Source: Solen grandis (lineage: Eukaryota; Mollusca; Bivalvia; Adapedonta; Solenidae). Taken from it: a stretch of DNA of 64,000 bases. A model generated the notes under the pieces. The model saw only the letters and a list, made by a program, of their open reading frames with translations. It ran no database searches and had not been told where the DNA came from. The stretch is taken from positions 25,486,052 to 25,550,051 of the forward strand of contig CM037783.1 in assembly GCA_021229015.1 (NCBI GenBank), read 5' to 3'. Shown here in pieces: positions 1 to 11,950 of the stretch (position 1 is its first letter; each line of letters opens with the position of its first letter). The position numbers and the translations under genes were made by a program.

Positions 1-2100
1 CAGTAGTGTAAGAGTTGTTACTATCACAAGGTACAGTAACATGTAACAAAGGGCCATAACTCTTTAAAGTTTCATGAGAGCAAAACTACATATAAAGGTA
101 AGAATTGAAATCCCACTTGCAGCATAAGAGAAATTGCGACCACAATGTTCTGCAAACAGTCAAACAGACAACTGGGGCTATAACTTGACCTTTTGGGCAT
201 AAAAAATGATAGCAAATATAAACACACTTTTACTCATTTATTGTGAAAAGGCTAGGGTGTGCTATGAAAAAATAACATATGTTAGTGTTGAAAGGCAAAA
301 TATTCCAAGGATACATACAAACTTAACAATTGTCAATTGTTTTATCTAATTTGATGTTCGTTATAAAGATGATAAAATAACTTGTGCTCTAAGATATGAA
401 TAAAAAACAACAGTGTAGTGTGAAGGTAATTTGCATAAACAGTCTTAACATTTTTCTTTTCTTTACAAATCAACCGCCCTGGGAAAATATTGCAACATCT
501 GACTCTTACAATGTATTTACATATGCATTAACTGCATCCTAAATTTGGTGAGAATAAGTACATTCTTAATTGATTGATATAAAATATTTTGTGAAACTTT
601 TTTCAGATTTACCTTTTTTTTTGACAATATATTTCAGAAAAAACAATGGCGTAGGTTTAATCTCACATTTTAATCTATTCATCACTGTTTAAGAAGACCT
701 ACAAACTTGAAATAAACATATCTTCAATCTGCAATGTATCAGATCACACAAAGAGAAAATAACAAATACATGATATTGTGTACTTTTATCATCTTAAGGA
801 CATCTGATGTGAAAATCTGTATATAACAGCTGGTCTACAAACAAAGCATCAAGATCCTGTTCCGATCATCACCTCACTTCTTCTGTATGACTGTCCCAAC
901 CTTTGTTGACACAGTTGGCTATCCCAGCACATCCTAGTGTCCTCACGTCTCATCTTCACCTAAAGCAACCACCTAATTTTCTCATGTTTCAAGCTATGGG
1001 CATATTACTGGTTCCTTACTGTCTTTATTTGAACTTCCATGAGAATGACTACCTAGTCTCCCCTGTTTACAATTTTGAACATTGGTGTTATAACTAAGAT
1101 GAATTCAGCCACCTGAAAGACCACACCCAACACTAACCCAACTAAATATAAGCCAACAAAAAGTAATTTTACTGATCAAAACGCCCTCTGGATCTTTCTT
1201 CCAGACAACTTTACAGTCCCAGTCTCATAGTCCATCCTCCCTATACACTCCCCAGTGATCAAGAGGACTCTTGTGAGGACAGACATAACAGTCCCTGAAC
1301 AGCTACTTCCTCTCGTTGGTCAGCTGGACTGACCTGAAACACAGATCAGTGTAAAAACAATGACGGGAATCCCTATTCCTTTGCACACTGTCATGCAACA
1401 TACCCTGTTTCATTTTGATGCATGATGTACAAATGAATTTTGTTAGTAAGAAATATGAAGTTTCAACAATTATAAAAACACATATATAATATATATACAC
1501 AAATTTAATATGGCAAAAATGATATAGAAAGTTTAAGAAAGTAACAGCTAAAAATCAAATAACTCTGTTTCATTTTAATGTACGATGTCAAAATGAATTT
1601 TGTCAGTCACAAATTCTCATATCAAATTTAAGTATGAAGTTTCATCAATTACATAAAAAAAAAATTATAAGCTAATACTTAATATGAAAAAAAATGATAA
1701 GGAAATGTTCAGAAGAAAACTGAAAATCAGATCCTTAAGATGATGTTTGAAATCTGAGTCTTTAAAAATCAGTTGGAATGCCCTTGTATAGTACCCTGAC
1801 TTTCCCACTGGCACTAGAACCGCGTACACCTGCCTACATTACATAATATTACAGCATGGTAAGGAACAGAATCTGACATAGCTTGGTTTTGGAGGTCTTA
1901 ACTTTGCACAAATTTATGATTGTTGTGTTGTGATTTTTTAAGTTGCAGCCCATCAAACCCTCTTTCACTTTACACATACACAGCTCCAGTGCCTCCTTTT
2001 TTGTGATCATGTTGATCACAAAATGCTTTGCTTGCAGGAACTCCACATAGTCAACACAATGTCTTGATGCCATATATGCATTAGTGCATCATATCATCAA
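1..2100. other. AT-rich region 3' of homeobox gene
   Basis: Apart from the candidate terminal exon at 1259-1333, no gene is evident. About 1400-1555 and 1562-1720 are diverged direct copies of one another (sharing CTCTGTTTCATTTT-like and GAATTTTGT-AGT phrases). A 74-codon minus-strand frame at 1849-2073 has fairly normal codon use but no recognisable family. Confidence 0.5.
1259..1333 (-). CDS. Homeobox gene, candidate terminal exon
   Basis: Acceptor ctgtgtttcag|gtcagt with a pyrimidine tract; open in phase 0, matching the donor at 3097. Reads VSPADQREEVAVQG then CLSSQESS and stop at 1259-1261. A possible AATAAA on the minus strand is at 1029-1024. Chosen on phase, acceptor quality and composition only. 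A second acceptor-bounded frame near 950-850 (starting VKMRREDTRMC) would also fit in phase 0. Confidence 0.35.
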   Translation of the reverse strand, partial: VSPADQREEVAVQGLLCLSSQESS

Positions 2101-5100
2101 GTTTTGCTTGTCAGGACTGTAACTTAGACATGGATCCCAGGATTTCAAATAACTTGGCAGTGTGTTAACCTCAGTGTGATGGAGTGTCACACACAAGAGT
2201 TGGCTCTGCAGCTCCAAGGTAAAGGTCACACTTAGAGGTCAAAGGACATTTCTTGTCCGGGCCATAACATATACATGGATTGCAGGATAGCTGTATGTTT
2301 GCATCATTGAGACAAGCGTCACGCACAAGAGTTGGGTCACACGGTCAAGGTCACACTTAGAGGTTAAAGGTCAAGTAGCTGGATTTGCCCGTCTGGACTG
2401 TAACTTAGACATAGATCACAAGATTTTCAAATAATTTTGCAGTTATGTTAACCTTAATGAGATGAAGTGTTGCACACAAGACGAGACCCAACATAACAAA
2501 TATTAACCTTGGCCACATTATGAATGTCTTTTCATCCATAATCTCCAAACTTCACAAGTGTAAGCACCTTGATGCACTCTATCTGCCAGACCCACTTATA
2601 GGTCCCAGGGTCAAAGGTCAAAGTCACCATATAAATATTAACCTTGGCCATAAAATGAAAGTGCCTCCATCCAAAGCTTTCTAACTTCACATGTGAATTC
2701 ACNNNNNNNNNNNNNNNNNNNNNNNNNNNNNNNNNNNNNNNNNNNNNNNNNNNNNNNNNNNNNNNNNNNNNNNNNNNNNNNNNNNNNNNNNNNNNNNNNN
2801 NNCTTGATGAAAAAAAAGGCCCCCAAAAATTAACCTTGCCATATCATGAAGTGCTTCCCCAACCCCCTTTGCATACGTTTTAAAATTAAGTTATGACCCA
2901 AGTTTCACAGGTGTATGCACCTTGATGAGCTTGATGGGGGTGTGGGGCGGGCGGGGGGGGGGGGTGTTTCAAAGTTGAGATTTGGATGCTTGAAAAGTGG
3001 GTAAAAAGTTGTGTTACTGACATCACACACAAATAAAAAGCCTATTTGGTTCAATAGTACACAACCTAACTGACAATGTCACTGTGACTCACCTACCTGG
3101 GGCACCATTGTCAGCCCTGCCTGCTTGACTGGCAGTCTTGCTTCAGCTTCCATATCTTCGTAGTCATCAGCCACATTTATCTCATATGAACTTCCACTTG
3201 CACTCACAGTTACTGGAAATGTCCACTCAGCATTTATAAGTTGATTAGAATAACTAGTGTGTAACTGCTCAGAAGTTTCCAGTGTGTCATCTTCAAACTC
3301 TTCACTGGTCTCAGAACTGATATCTTCATAGTCATTTGATTGACATGGGCTAAGCTGTTCCATGGTATCAATTAGTAAACCAGAGTTTGGAGATAACTTA
3401 TCTTGAAATTGAATCAATCTGGAACTTTCAAGAGAGTCAGCTCTGCAAAACCTGAACCTTGTGAATGCTCAATCCTGAAATACCTGAAAGAGTCAGACTC
3501 TCCATTGGCAACTTTTGTTATGCTATTGACATTTTGCAGTGACTTAAAAACACAAGGTTTCAAAATCAAATAATCATTGGAAGTGTGCTCCTCCCTCAGT
3601 TCAGTTTCACACTTGTACAGTCTTCCTGTTTTGTGACTTGGAACATCTGATTCTGTAGCAGTGTTTGAAATCTTTGAACAATCGAAGATAGATGGCTGAA
3701 CACACGGTGTACTTACTACAGCAAGAGGATAGACTTGGTTTTCTTTTCTTCTGCTATTTTGTTGTTTAGCACCTGCATCAAAACTTTTCAGTATGGCATT
3801 TTTATACGTGATAACCATCTTCTGGAATTCATAAGCTTTTTTGAATGATACAGATTTATTAACAATTGAATGATCTGTAGGGTATACCACAGGCTCTTGG
3901 ACAAAAATTGCTTCACTTGTCGTCTTTTGTTCATTTTGTTCTTGCTTTCCAGAAAGTTTATGTTCTTCTTTATATTTGTTGTCTGGAAAATATGTATCAT
4001 CAGGTTCATCTCTTCTCTTTTCCTCCATTCCTCCTAGTTCAAGAAGCACTTTATTGTGCTTACCAGGCTGTTCATCACCATTAGCAGTCTGTCTCTCTGG
4101 TTCTTCACTTGTTAAATCATTAGTCAGTTCAGCTGAAACAACCAAATCAGAAACCTTGGTGCAGTACTGTTGGTACCCTGCAAGTTTGTCAATAGTGGGG
4201 TGTATTTCCTCTAACAGCCCAATAAATTCTGTTGATTCATCATACATTTCCTCCAGTCTTGCTGAGTCACTTTCATGTGACATAGCTTCATAACCTACAA
4301 TGTTACCAGCGTCTGTTGATGTACACCCTTTAGACACATTTTCAAACATTTCTGTATCATTTATCAAAACTTCAGCATAGTCTTCCCCTGTTATACTTAG
4401 TGGACTATTGCTTTCACTGTTGTTTTGATGGACTAACACTGTGTCCTTTAATGAGACAGGTGAGTGTTGTTGACCACAGTCATTGGCACTGCGGTGTTTT
4501 TTCTTCCCTTTTTTGGCATTGATTTGTTTTGCTGCTTTATTTCGTCTCGCATTTGAAAACCAGTTGGTTACCTAAGGAAGGGAAATGTTTTCATGTTTGA
4601 GATGACACTAACAGTTTAGTGCAAATACTTTAGGTGCCACAACCATCAAATAAAAATAAAGTGCACATCTCCTATAACCCTATATTTGGGTCAAAGTTAA
4701 GATTATAAAGACACATTTTAACAAGCAGTGTCATGTATTGTAATTTGTAACTACAGTGAAACTGTTTCTGAGGAACATTTTATTGAGGTCCATGCCAAAT
4801 CTATTTATTCTATTTTCTTGTGAGATATTCCTACAGTTCAGCTGCTTACTGTTCAGAAACATGCTATCTACCTCAGGATTGATACACTGACCTTATAATG
4901 AATAATTATGCTTAATTTGGTGATTTTTGGATATTCTTGCTGATTGCATATCAAATGCTGCACATGTAAATAAAAAACAGTAATCAAGAAAAAAAAAACA
5001 TGTAAAAAGAGGCAGTAACTCTAGTTAAAAAAGAACCATTACCGGAATTCTTTTTCCACAAAATATTGTCTTCATGTCATTAATACATGTACAAAATATC

Positions 5101-8100
5101 TTAAATATGAAGAGTTATGCTGCAGACAACATTTTTTAAACAAAGGGAAATAACTCTGTAACAAAATGGCTATTCCAAGAAATTTTGCAACACACTGTCA
5201 TTGATACCTGTGCCAAATATCATCAGACAAAGAAGAGGGAGGAGGAACCTGTATAAAAACAGTACAAAAACAGTATGCCTCCCTTTGTGGAAAAGATTTT
5301 GGATCCAGAACCTTAGCTAACATATTATTATTCAGGATTGAAAAGCAAAACTTAGTGTCCATTATTAATATATTTTCATTTGATTTTCTTTATAATGATA
5401 AACATAAAACAATTTTAAACATTCATGTTCAAAACCATTGTTGGCTTCTTGCAGTCTATACTCATGTGACTTCTGAAGGGAGATATGCCAGAACAGTGTA
5501 AATCTTGATCAGCCAGCAGGTAATCCCAAGTATCACCTGTTGTAAAGTGACTCCAGCCTGTGTTGCTAGCTGAGCTTTGGTTGACCTGTTCGGGTAGGGG
5601 TTGTCAAGGTTACGGGTGAACCAGGCATCCAGGACACCAACTGACTGGGGACACATCCTCAGTGGGGGTCTCTCTCCTCCAACGCATATGCTGGCAGGGG
5701 GTGGGTTCCTGAGGACATAGCATTGCATTGGAGATATCCATTGCATCAGAATTTAGTACAGTCAAACCTGTCTTAAGTGGTCAGTCAGGGAAACAAATGA
5801 AAGTGACCACTTAACAGAGGTGACTGCTAAATAAAGGTTAAATATATAAAAAAAATGCTGTAGATTTGCTATTTTAAAACTGACCATTAAATACAGGTTA
5901 ATTGCTTAATACAGGTGGCAAGTAATACATGTTCAACTGTATAATCAATGTTGTCTGAAGTTTAATGAGATTTGAAGTAAATATGAAACTCAGAGAAAGA
6001 AAAAATATTGTTAGGGGAGGTAATCATCACAGAGTGCAATACACAGTCATGGTTCTGCATGAAATCCCAATCACACACTAACCTTTTACGTATCCTGTAT
6101 TTCTGTAATGGTGACAGTGGCCCAGTTCTACCGGTCTGTTCCTGGTAGCGCAGGTAGTTGGCCTCATCCCACAGTCTCAGGAAGGCAGGGTCAACAACAT
6201 TCTGCATTGTCTGGAAATAACACAAACCTGCATTTCACAAAATATCTCAAATTAAAATTTCCTGGACTAAATATTTTGAAAATCAAGTACTCCCTGATTA
6301 ATTCACCTAGAGAATAGAAACTTTACATACATGCCATCATTAGAGCACTCTTAGAGGAAAATGGTGTTTAATTGTTAAAATAATGGTAAAACCTAATTAA
6401 GAATTACCTCATTTGAGGTGTTACATTAAATGTAGACCTGAACAGTTTCAGGAGGTTATGGGTGTTTATTGTTATAAATCAAGTCTCCATGCTATGTGTT
6501 CTCAAAAAAAAAAGTTTATTCGAAAGTTGGGTCTGAACATGGCTAAGTAGTGGGGTCCTTGGTCACAGAAACCTACATATGGAGCCTGGCAAATTCAGCT
6601 AAACTTGGCGAGCGAGGCTCTATCAGTCTCTGGCCAAGGTCTAGAATAAGTTTCAGATTGGACATAAACAGCCTGTATAATAGGTATGGAGATGTGTCCT
6701 CAAAATATCTTCAGATATTTCTTAATTTTTATAGAATTATCATAATACAAATCATGTCCATTTTGACATTGGGATTTCTTAAACCAACAGCTAATTTACT
6801 CAAGGTAGAGAAAACAAATCTCTACCAATATATATAGACTTCTTGAATAAAATTTTTAAAAATGATAAAGCCAAAATTACTAGTTTTACTATAAAGTGAA
6901 AAAAATAACTTGAGATACTTTGTGAATATGTATTTGTAACAATTATAGTTATGTATCAACCTTTGTTTCATTACACAGAAAATTGTGAGGACATGCATTA
7001 GGTACCTGTAATGAACCCACATGTGAAATACTATTACATACTGTTGCACCAGGCAAGCCAGGCCAAGATAAGCTTAGTAACAAGCAGTGTTTAAACAAGA
7101 AGGGGCACCAGTATATTCTACATATGCTGATGGGCCCTTCTGGCTTTCAATGGATAAAAAATCTTAAGTTGAAAGAACCTGTAACCAGGGCTGTGATTCA
7201 CATCAACTCAAGATTTTGAAGATCTTGAATTCTAATATTAAATGACTTAGATGTTGCATATATGTTGTAATTAGTAGGTTCAACCTGATGCTGTATTTCA
7301 TTTTCTGAAAATTTAATATATATGTTGATTTTTTTTATTGAGTAGAATCTCATGAATATAGCAGGATTTTCAAATAAAATGCATTTAAGCTGGTAAAGCT
7401 ATTACATTGTATGGTAGAACCATTCCTCAAAATCCTATTGTAGTGAAAGGTTCAAGTACCAATGAAATTTTTCATCAGGTTATATAACTTGCAAGACCTG
7501 AATTCAAATTATCTCCCTTGTGTGATTTATCAACATGTATAAATTATGTGAAAACTCAAGGAACAGAAGACAGCTGAACTGTTGAATTATGGCTGTCTTC
7601 AGGGACATTAATCATACATTATAGTTATATAAATTCCACTTAATTGTAAATCATGCAATCAATATATAATGCTAGCATACTTTGTATTTCCTTTCACTTC
7701 AATGACTGTAGTGAAAAGTGCATCTTCTACAGCTGATCAGTGAGACTTTGATCTCAAGTATTGCTTTGACCCCCTATAGCTTAAGCAATACTTAATTTCA
7801 TTTCTTTTACTATATTGTAATTACAACTATGCATGACAAAGTTCAATCATTGAACAATCAACCTACACTTTATATTAATTAAACCTTGACTATCAGCTTT
7901 TAAATTGGGAAATTATGCTGGCAAAATTATTAATACTGAAAAAATTGAGAGAAATATTTTTAGTGGTATAGAATGAAAAACTCAATACATGTATCTTGCT
8001 ACATGTTTGTATTTTGTCTGAAGGTAAAAATCTAGAATCATCATCAAAGAGTAAAATCATGAATATGTTGGAACAAACAAAAATCTGACTTTCATAAAAG

Positions 8101-9363
8101 GACATTTAAATGTTGTTGTTGTTGTTTTGTTTTTTTGCCAATACGGGCTAAAAAGATTGAATAAAAATGATCATAAAAAATGCAAAATTAACATGGAAAT
8201 TTATGTATGTAAGAAAGTGGTAAAATACAGCTTATGCACAAAAATATGTTTTATTATTTGCTATGCATCATTTTTGAGAAAAGTCACAGAATTAGCACTG
8301 ATTATGATTGAGAAAACAATGATTTACAAGTTTATCAACATTTTTTCAGCATAATGTTTTTGAGAATGACCAATGGCCACTATGGAAATAATAGCAATTA
8401 AAACAAAAGAAGCATTTGTTTTATTGGTAAATTTTTAATTGATACATTTATTCTGGCGTACATATGTAAGATTATTTAATTTGAAGCCATTTCCTATTAT
8501 GGTTAATCACTTTTAACGGAATAAAACAACAGTTCCTTTTTTATATATATAAAGAAGTGATTTCTGATTTGCAACAAGAAAGAAAACTAGTTGGGCAACA
8601 ATGTTTTTTTGTTTTTTTTTTCTTTGTTTTTACAAATGTCTTTATATATGTTTAAATATATGTGAATATAAATATTAAAACATATATACAGAATTTGTAG
8701 ACACACACACAAAACATGCCTTTGCTATGGAACAGCAAATTTATCTTGATGAAAACAATTTCAAGAACCTTTTTTCAGACTGGAGTAGCTATGCTATAAA
8801 TACCAACATTACTTCAAATTTAGTTAATAAATAATTATGTACATATTTGTGATCTAAAACAATGAAGATTATATGATTTTCACTAGAAGGATAAAGTACA
8901 GTTATAAAATTGTAAAAACCACACATTATGTCCAACTACCTCCTCTTTAATCCCCAGAAAAAAATGCTTTTTTACATGGCAATAAATTCTTTTAAAATCG
9001 TTTGACAAAAATATAATGAATTTGATTATTATTTTTTATTTTATTTGTGTACCAATTTTCGTTAATATTGATATAAGTCTAATCAAATGATACAGTTGAC
9101 TGACCAGTTCTGTACTTGTTAAAATGTTAAGGGGTTTGAGAGATGGTAAGCTGTGGATACGTTGTTTGAAATCTGAAAGAGTATTAAAACTTTCTGGTGA
9201 CTTATTTTTATTTATAACTACAATGTATTTTTGGTCAAAACTATGAGCGATATTTTACCTTCAGAATTTCCCGAACATCTTCATGTTGGCCGGTTTGAAT
9301 TTTTTTCCGAAGAAAATCTTCTGAAAAAATGTCAACTTCCATATCGCAATGCAATTTTTCCAT
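1259..9363 (-). CDS. Divergent SIX-class (ANHX-like) homeobox transcription factor, gene span
   Basis: Likely nuclear DNA-binding protein. Supported exons in transcript order: 9363-9259, 6210-6083, 5708-5537, 4571-3484, 3418-3097 and, less surely, 1333-1259. The second exon encodes LWDEANYLRYQEQ and QKYRIRKR, matching the end of a SIX domain; joined to the third it gives RKRNPPPASICVGGE, where ordinary SIX proteins have RRKFPLPRTIWDGE. Homeodomain helices 1-2 (VLDAWFTRNLDNPYPNRS) and helix 3 (VTNWFSNARRNKAAKQ) lie on separate exons whose phases match; Asn51 and Arg53 are kept and residue 50 is Ser. The tail is long, Ser/Glu/Asp-rich and not conserved in any way I recognise. The KRNPPP stretch resembles vertebrate ANHX (anomalous homeobox) more than SIX1-6; that assignment is from memory of the family. 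About 50-60 residues of the SIX domain, expected between 6.2 and 9.26 kb, were not found. Confidence 0.7.
2100..2960. repeat. Diverged tandem repeats around assembly gap 1
   Basis: About 2105-2480 holds two to three copies of a roughly 290-bp phrase set (GACTGTAACTTAGACAT, AAGGTCACACTTAGAGGT). About 2485-2880 holds copies of a second unit (TTAACCTTGGCCA...ATGAA, CACCTTGATG). The N run 2703-2802 falls inside the second array, as expected where an assembler fails on repeats. A G-rich run follows at about 2937-2963. Confidence 0.6.
2703..2802. other. Assembly gap (100 N)
   Basis: Exactly 100 N, the usual placeholder for a gap of unknown length, so distances across it inside the last homeobox intron are not reliable. 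Confidence 0.99.
3097..3418 (-). CDS. Homeobox gene exon: acidic tail continued
   Basis: Acceptor gttccag|attgat; donor CCCCAG|gtaggt at 3097, with an alternative GTAG|gtgagt four bases on. Encodes strongly acidic sequence (NDYEDISSETSEEFEDD, later ADDYEDMEAEA), the same composition as the preceding exon, which argues it is the same protein. Without the donor it would stop at 3079. Confidence 0.6.
3484..4571 (-). CDS. Homeobox gene exon: homeodomain helix 3 and acidic tail
   Basis: Acceptor cttag|gtaaccaac. Opens with the recognition helix VTNWFSNARRNKAAKQ, then a Lys-rich stretch (NAKKGKKKH), likely nuclear-localising, and about 310 residues of low-complexity Ser/Glu/Thr-rich tail without a known domain. 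If read without splicing it stops at 3414 just after LLKVPD; a 65-bp intron (3419-3483) keeps the frame open. Confidence 0.75.
4580..5530. other. Homeobox intron, no feature
   Basis: Intron between the two homeodomain exons. AT-rich; contains phrases of the common bivalve repeat type (AAAGGGAAATAACTCTGT) at about 5000-5240 but no complete element. Confidence 0.5.
5537..5708 (-). CDS. Homeobox gene exon: linker and homeodomain helices 1-2
   Basis: Acceptor tcctcag|gaaccc, donor CAACAG|gtgata, phase 2 in and phase 0 out. Starts NPPPASICVGGE, then MCPQSVGVLDAWFTRN and NPYPNRSTKAQLATQAGVTL. The NPYP turn between helix 1 and helix 2 is typical of SIX and TALE homeodomains. Confidence 0.85.
5759..5939. 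mobile_element. 181-bp pogo/Tigger-like MITE in homeobox intron
   Basis: Ends are CAGTCAAACCTGTCTTA and, as reverse complement, CAGTTGAACATGTATTA, flanked on both sides by TA (5757-5758 and 5940-5941). The interior repeats phrases such as AAGTGGTCAGT and GACCACTTAA typical of pogo/Tigger terminal repeats. It sits between the SIX-domain exon and the homeodomain exon. Confidence 0.7.
6083..6210 (-). CDS. Homeobox gene exon: end of SIX-like domain
   Basis: Acceptor tttccag|acaatg, donor AAAAG|gttagt, phase 0 in and phase 2 out. Encodes MQNVVDPAFLRLWDEANYL and then SPLQKYRIRK. The order LWxxAxY...KYRxR is the recognisable signature of the last helices of SIX domains. Confidence 0.8.
6211..9258. 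other. Large homeobox intron(s), missing SIX exon expected
   Basis: AT-rich. At least one further exon carrying the middle of the SIX domain is expected on the minus strand here. No convincing acceptor-donor pair with SIX-like sequence was found; a frame at about 9175-9045 (starting FKQRIHSLP after an acceptor) has the wrong phase. Plain microsatellite (AC)n lies near 8700. Confidence 0.4.
9259..9363 (-). CDS. Homeobox gene, probable first coding exon
   Basis: Reads MEKLHCDMEVDIFSEDF and ends VREILK followed by AAG|gtaaaa, a good donor in phase 0. An in-frame TGA lies 18 bases upstream of the ATG, so this is either the start codon or the exon begins at the TTTTCAG acceptor just upstream. The acidic, helical sequence fits the N-terminus of a SIX-type domain but is too short to prove it. 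Its phase is compatible with the exon at 6210 only if one or more exons with a total length divisible by three lie between. Confidence 0.45.
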
Positions 9364-9437
9364 TTCACAGACTGAAAATCATTATCTTTCACAGACTGAA
9401 AATCATTATTTTTCACAGATTGAAAATCATTATCTTA
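9358..9437. repeat. 24-bp tandem repeat next to homeobox first exon
   Basis: On the plus strand the phrase CACAGACTGAAAATCATTAT occurs three times, almost exactly, from about 9366 to 9435. On the minus strand each copy presents TGATTTTCAG, a potential splice acceptor, immediately upstream of the homeobox ATG. Confidence 0.75.
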
Positions 9438-9439
9438 TT

Positions 9440-11950
9440 CACTAATTATATTTCTGTCCACAACTGCTTTCGTATTTTTTTTTCTCTTCTGAAATTAATA
9501 AATAAGATATGAAATGGATTTTTTTTTCTTTCTAGAATGTCTTCTGCAACGAGGTTTCCAAATGAAATAAACACAGGAAATAAGCGCTAAGTACATTAAC
9601 ATTATTTAGATTACATGAAATTAACAGGAAATTAAAATTAAACAAAGAAAAAAGAAACGAAAAAGCAAACAGATTTGTCGACGAGAGAATGGTGTGGTTT
9701 TCTTGAAATATTAATGCACGTATACTTTTTATTATTATTAATGAACAATTTCAAAATGTAATGATAGTGTTTTTCGCTTGCGCTACTGTAATTTATATGA
9801 CGAGTATATGATATCGAAATTATTACAAAATAAAGTTTTGATTTGATGCATGGACATCAGTTAATGAGACAATATTATTCTGCATTATTTGCACCATGAA
9901 AAAGTGTTAAACTTCTCCGTATTACACTTTTCTATTCTTTAAAAGTCAATTTTCCATTTTCCTGATTACGTTAGAGAACAATGACCTATTGCAAGACAAA
10001 AAGGGTAAGATATGCAATACCATTTTCATGCTAATCACATGTATCATGTTTTTAGCACATTTGGATAGCTTATGTCATTTTGATGTCTTCAATTTATTCT
10101 ATCACTATTCAGATCCATATACCCGATATCACACTGACATAGATAAGAAAATTAAGAGATTCGCCTTTGTCCCTCAATTTCTTTTGTAAGATACATTAAT
10201 AAATGTGACTATCGATAGTTTGATAATTTTGACTGAGAGGCGATCATTGCTTATGAATATAGTGAAAGGAAATCTTTATAGCCTTTTAAATATATAATTG
10301 TGCTCACTTTCACCATTTTTGGTGCATTTTTCAATGCTAAATCATTTCGTTGGAAAAAGAAACAAATATAGGATGTCAAGTTTGATAATAAAGCACGTGC
10401 ACGACCGAGTCGATCCCTCATCCGATAACAAACGGAAACGTACGGAGTACCAACTGCCGGAGTTGATACGATTACAGCAATGTTGCACTAATGCCCAATA
10501 AAAAGAATTGTGATACGAATTATTAAAGCGGGTCCATAAACAAAGCCGACATGTAAATATGTTGAGGGTATAACTCGCAAATATAATTTCCGATTTTTCT
10601 TTTGCACATAGTCGGACGTGACAAAAAACAACAACAACAAAAAACAAAAAACAACAACAACAACTGTTAAACAGGCAAACCCCGTGCTAGGAAAATAGTC
10701 AATAAAATCTCGCGTTCTTCAAATCTTTCAAGAGTATCAACAAACCGCTTTTAGTTGACGAAGAAAGACTCACGAATTTCGACACCCCGTCTGAAATATA
10801 CCCCACCCCAAGCAATGACATCACAATAAAATAACTTACATACGAGTACTTACGTTAAATAAGATCTCTGATGTTACCTTTTCCCAAAAATTAGAAAAAT
10901 GAATGTCATGCAATGCGTTTGACAATGATTTGATAGATGCTGTCCTAATTGGTATTACACGTGCGGAACTGATCATCATGGAACCGACCAGTCTCGTCCT
11001 TTGATCTTCATATGATTGACAAAAAGATAAGGCAAGCTATTTCCTTACTGCCCGCTTGCGTTTGATGTTTCTGATCAAACGAAGCATACAATTTTTTGGT
11101 ATGCATTTCTATCAAACTTGCATTGCTTCGCATTATGAAATATTCAGTAACTGGGGGTCAAATATTTTTACACACGTGCGTAATCTGACAATGTCTTCTA
11201 AAGCCCCGATCATAACGAACAAACGTCGTATTTATGCAATGACTCGACACAAAAATTTAGCAAATTGTGGTCATCGTGCGTTGTCGCAATTAATCGACTT
11301 GTATTGGACATGAACTTTTTTGAGGTACATGTATCTTTGCCTTGTGGCTATCGTGAGTCTGTCCTGCAACAGTGAGCTACTGTCGACGCAAGAAGCAATC
11401 TTGTTTCACGAATATTACATTTCGTAAGAGGCTTGCACAACATTGCAAGTCTGTCGTGTGCTAGTGTTGCAATATACATGCATTTACGTGGCGAACGAAC
11501 GCTTTAAAATTAAACCTCCTTGTCGTCGCTTAGAGACCTGATGATGCTTCTGGCGGAACTTCAGCACGAACATAATATGATGCTCAGGGCCCAGGAGCAA
11601 CGTGCAACAGGTCAGGACTATTTTTTGAAGGAGACGAACGCGTTCACGATCGTTCAACGGGTGACAAAGGACTGTTTTGCGTTAGAGAACAATGACCTAA
11701 TAACTCGAAACTCACTATGGTCCCATGACTGTCTTATGACCCATACCGCTAAGTGTCGTAGCCCTTGTGACCATTCGACATTTTGAAAGTACTGACCACG
11801 ACAAAAAAATATGGGTTGGCAACGACAAAAATTTCGCTCGATACGTAGTGACCGGAACTGAAGAACCCAAATATCATTCCCAAATGCCAACATTGCCACA
11901 ACATGACCAAGTTATTACACCCAATCAATGTAATTGTCAATAATTTCAAT
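9440..11950. other. Upstream region of homeobox gene, unassigned
   Basis: Locally less AT-rich (10380-11900, several CpG) than its surroundings and lacking recognised repeats apart from (AAC)n at 10623-10665. Short open frames at 11056-11313 and 11520-11786 have no recognised family. A 20-base direct repeat (CGTTAGAGAACAATGACCTA) occurs near 9969 and 11680. Could be the homeobox promoter or 5' UTR, or an old element. Confidence 0.4.

Noticed and set aside
1849..2073. 74-codon minus-strand frame (EFLQAKHFVINMITKKEALE).
   Set aside because: Fair codon use, but no family recognised and no acceptor in phase with the homeobox exon, so not called as a gene.
2638..2826. Frame passing through the N run.
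   Set aside because: Most of it is unknown sequence; no evidence of coding.
3976..4293. 105-codon plus-strand Ser-rich frame.
   Set aside because: Antisense shadow of the acidic homeobox tail exon.
6550..6720. Possible minus-strand exon between the homeobox exons (acceptor TATACAG, reading NLKLILDLGQRLIEP).
   Set aside because: No SIX similarity, wrong phase to join its neighbours, and the donor is poor.
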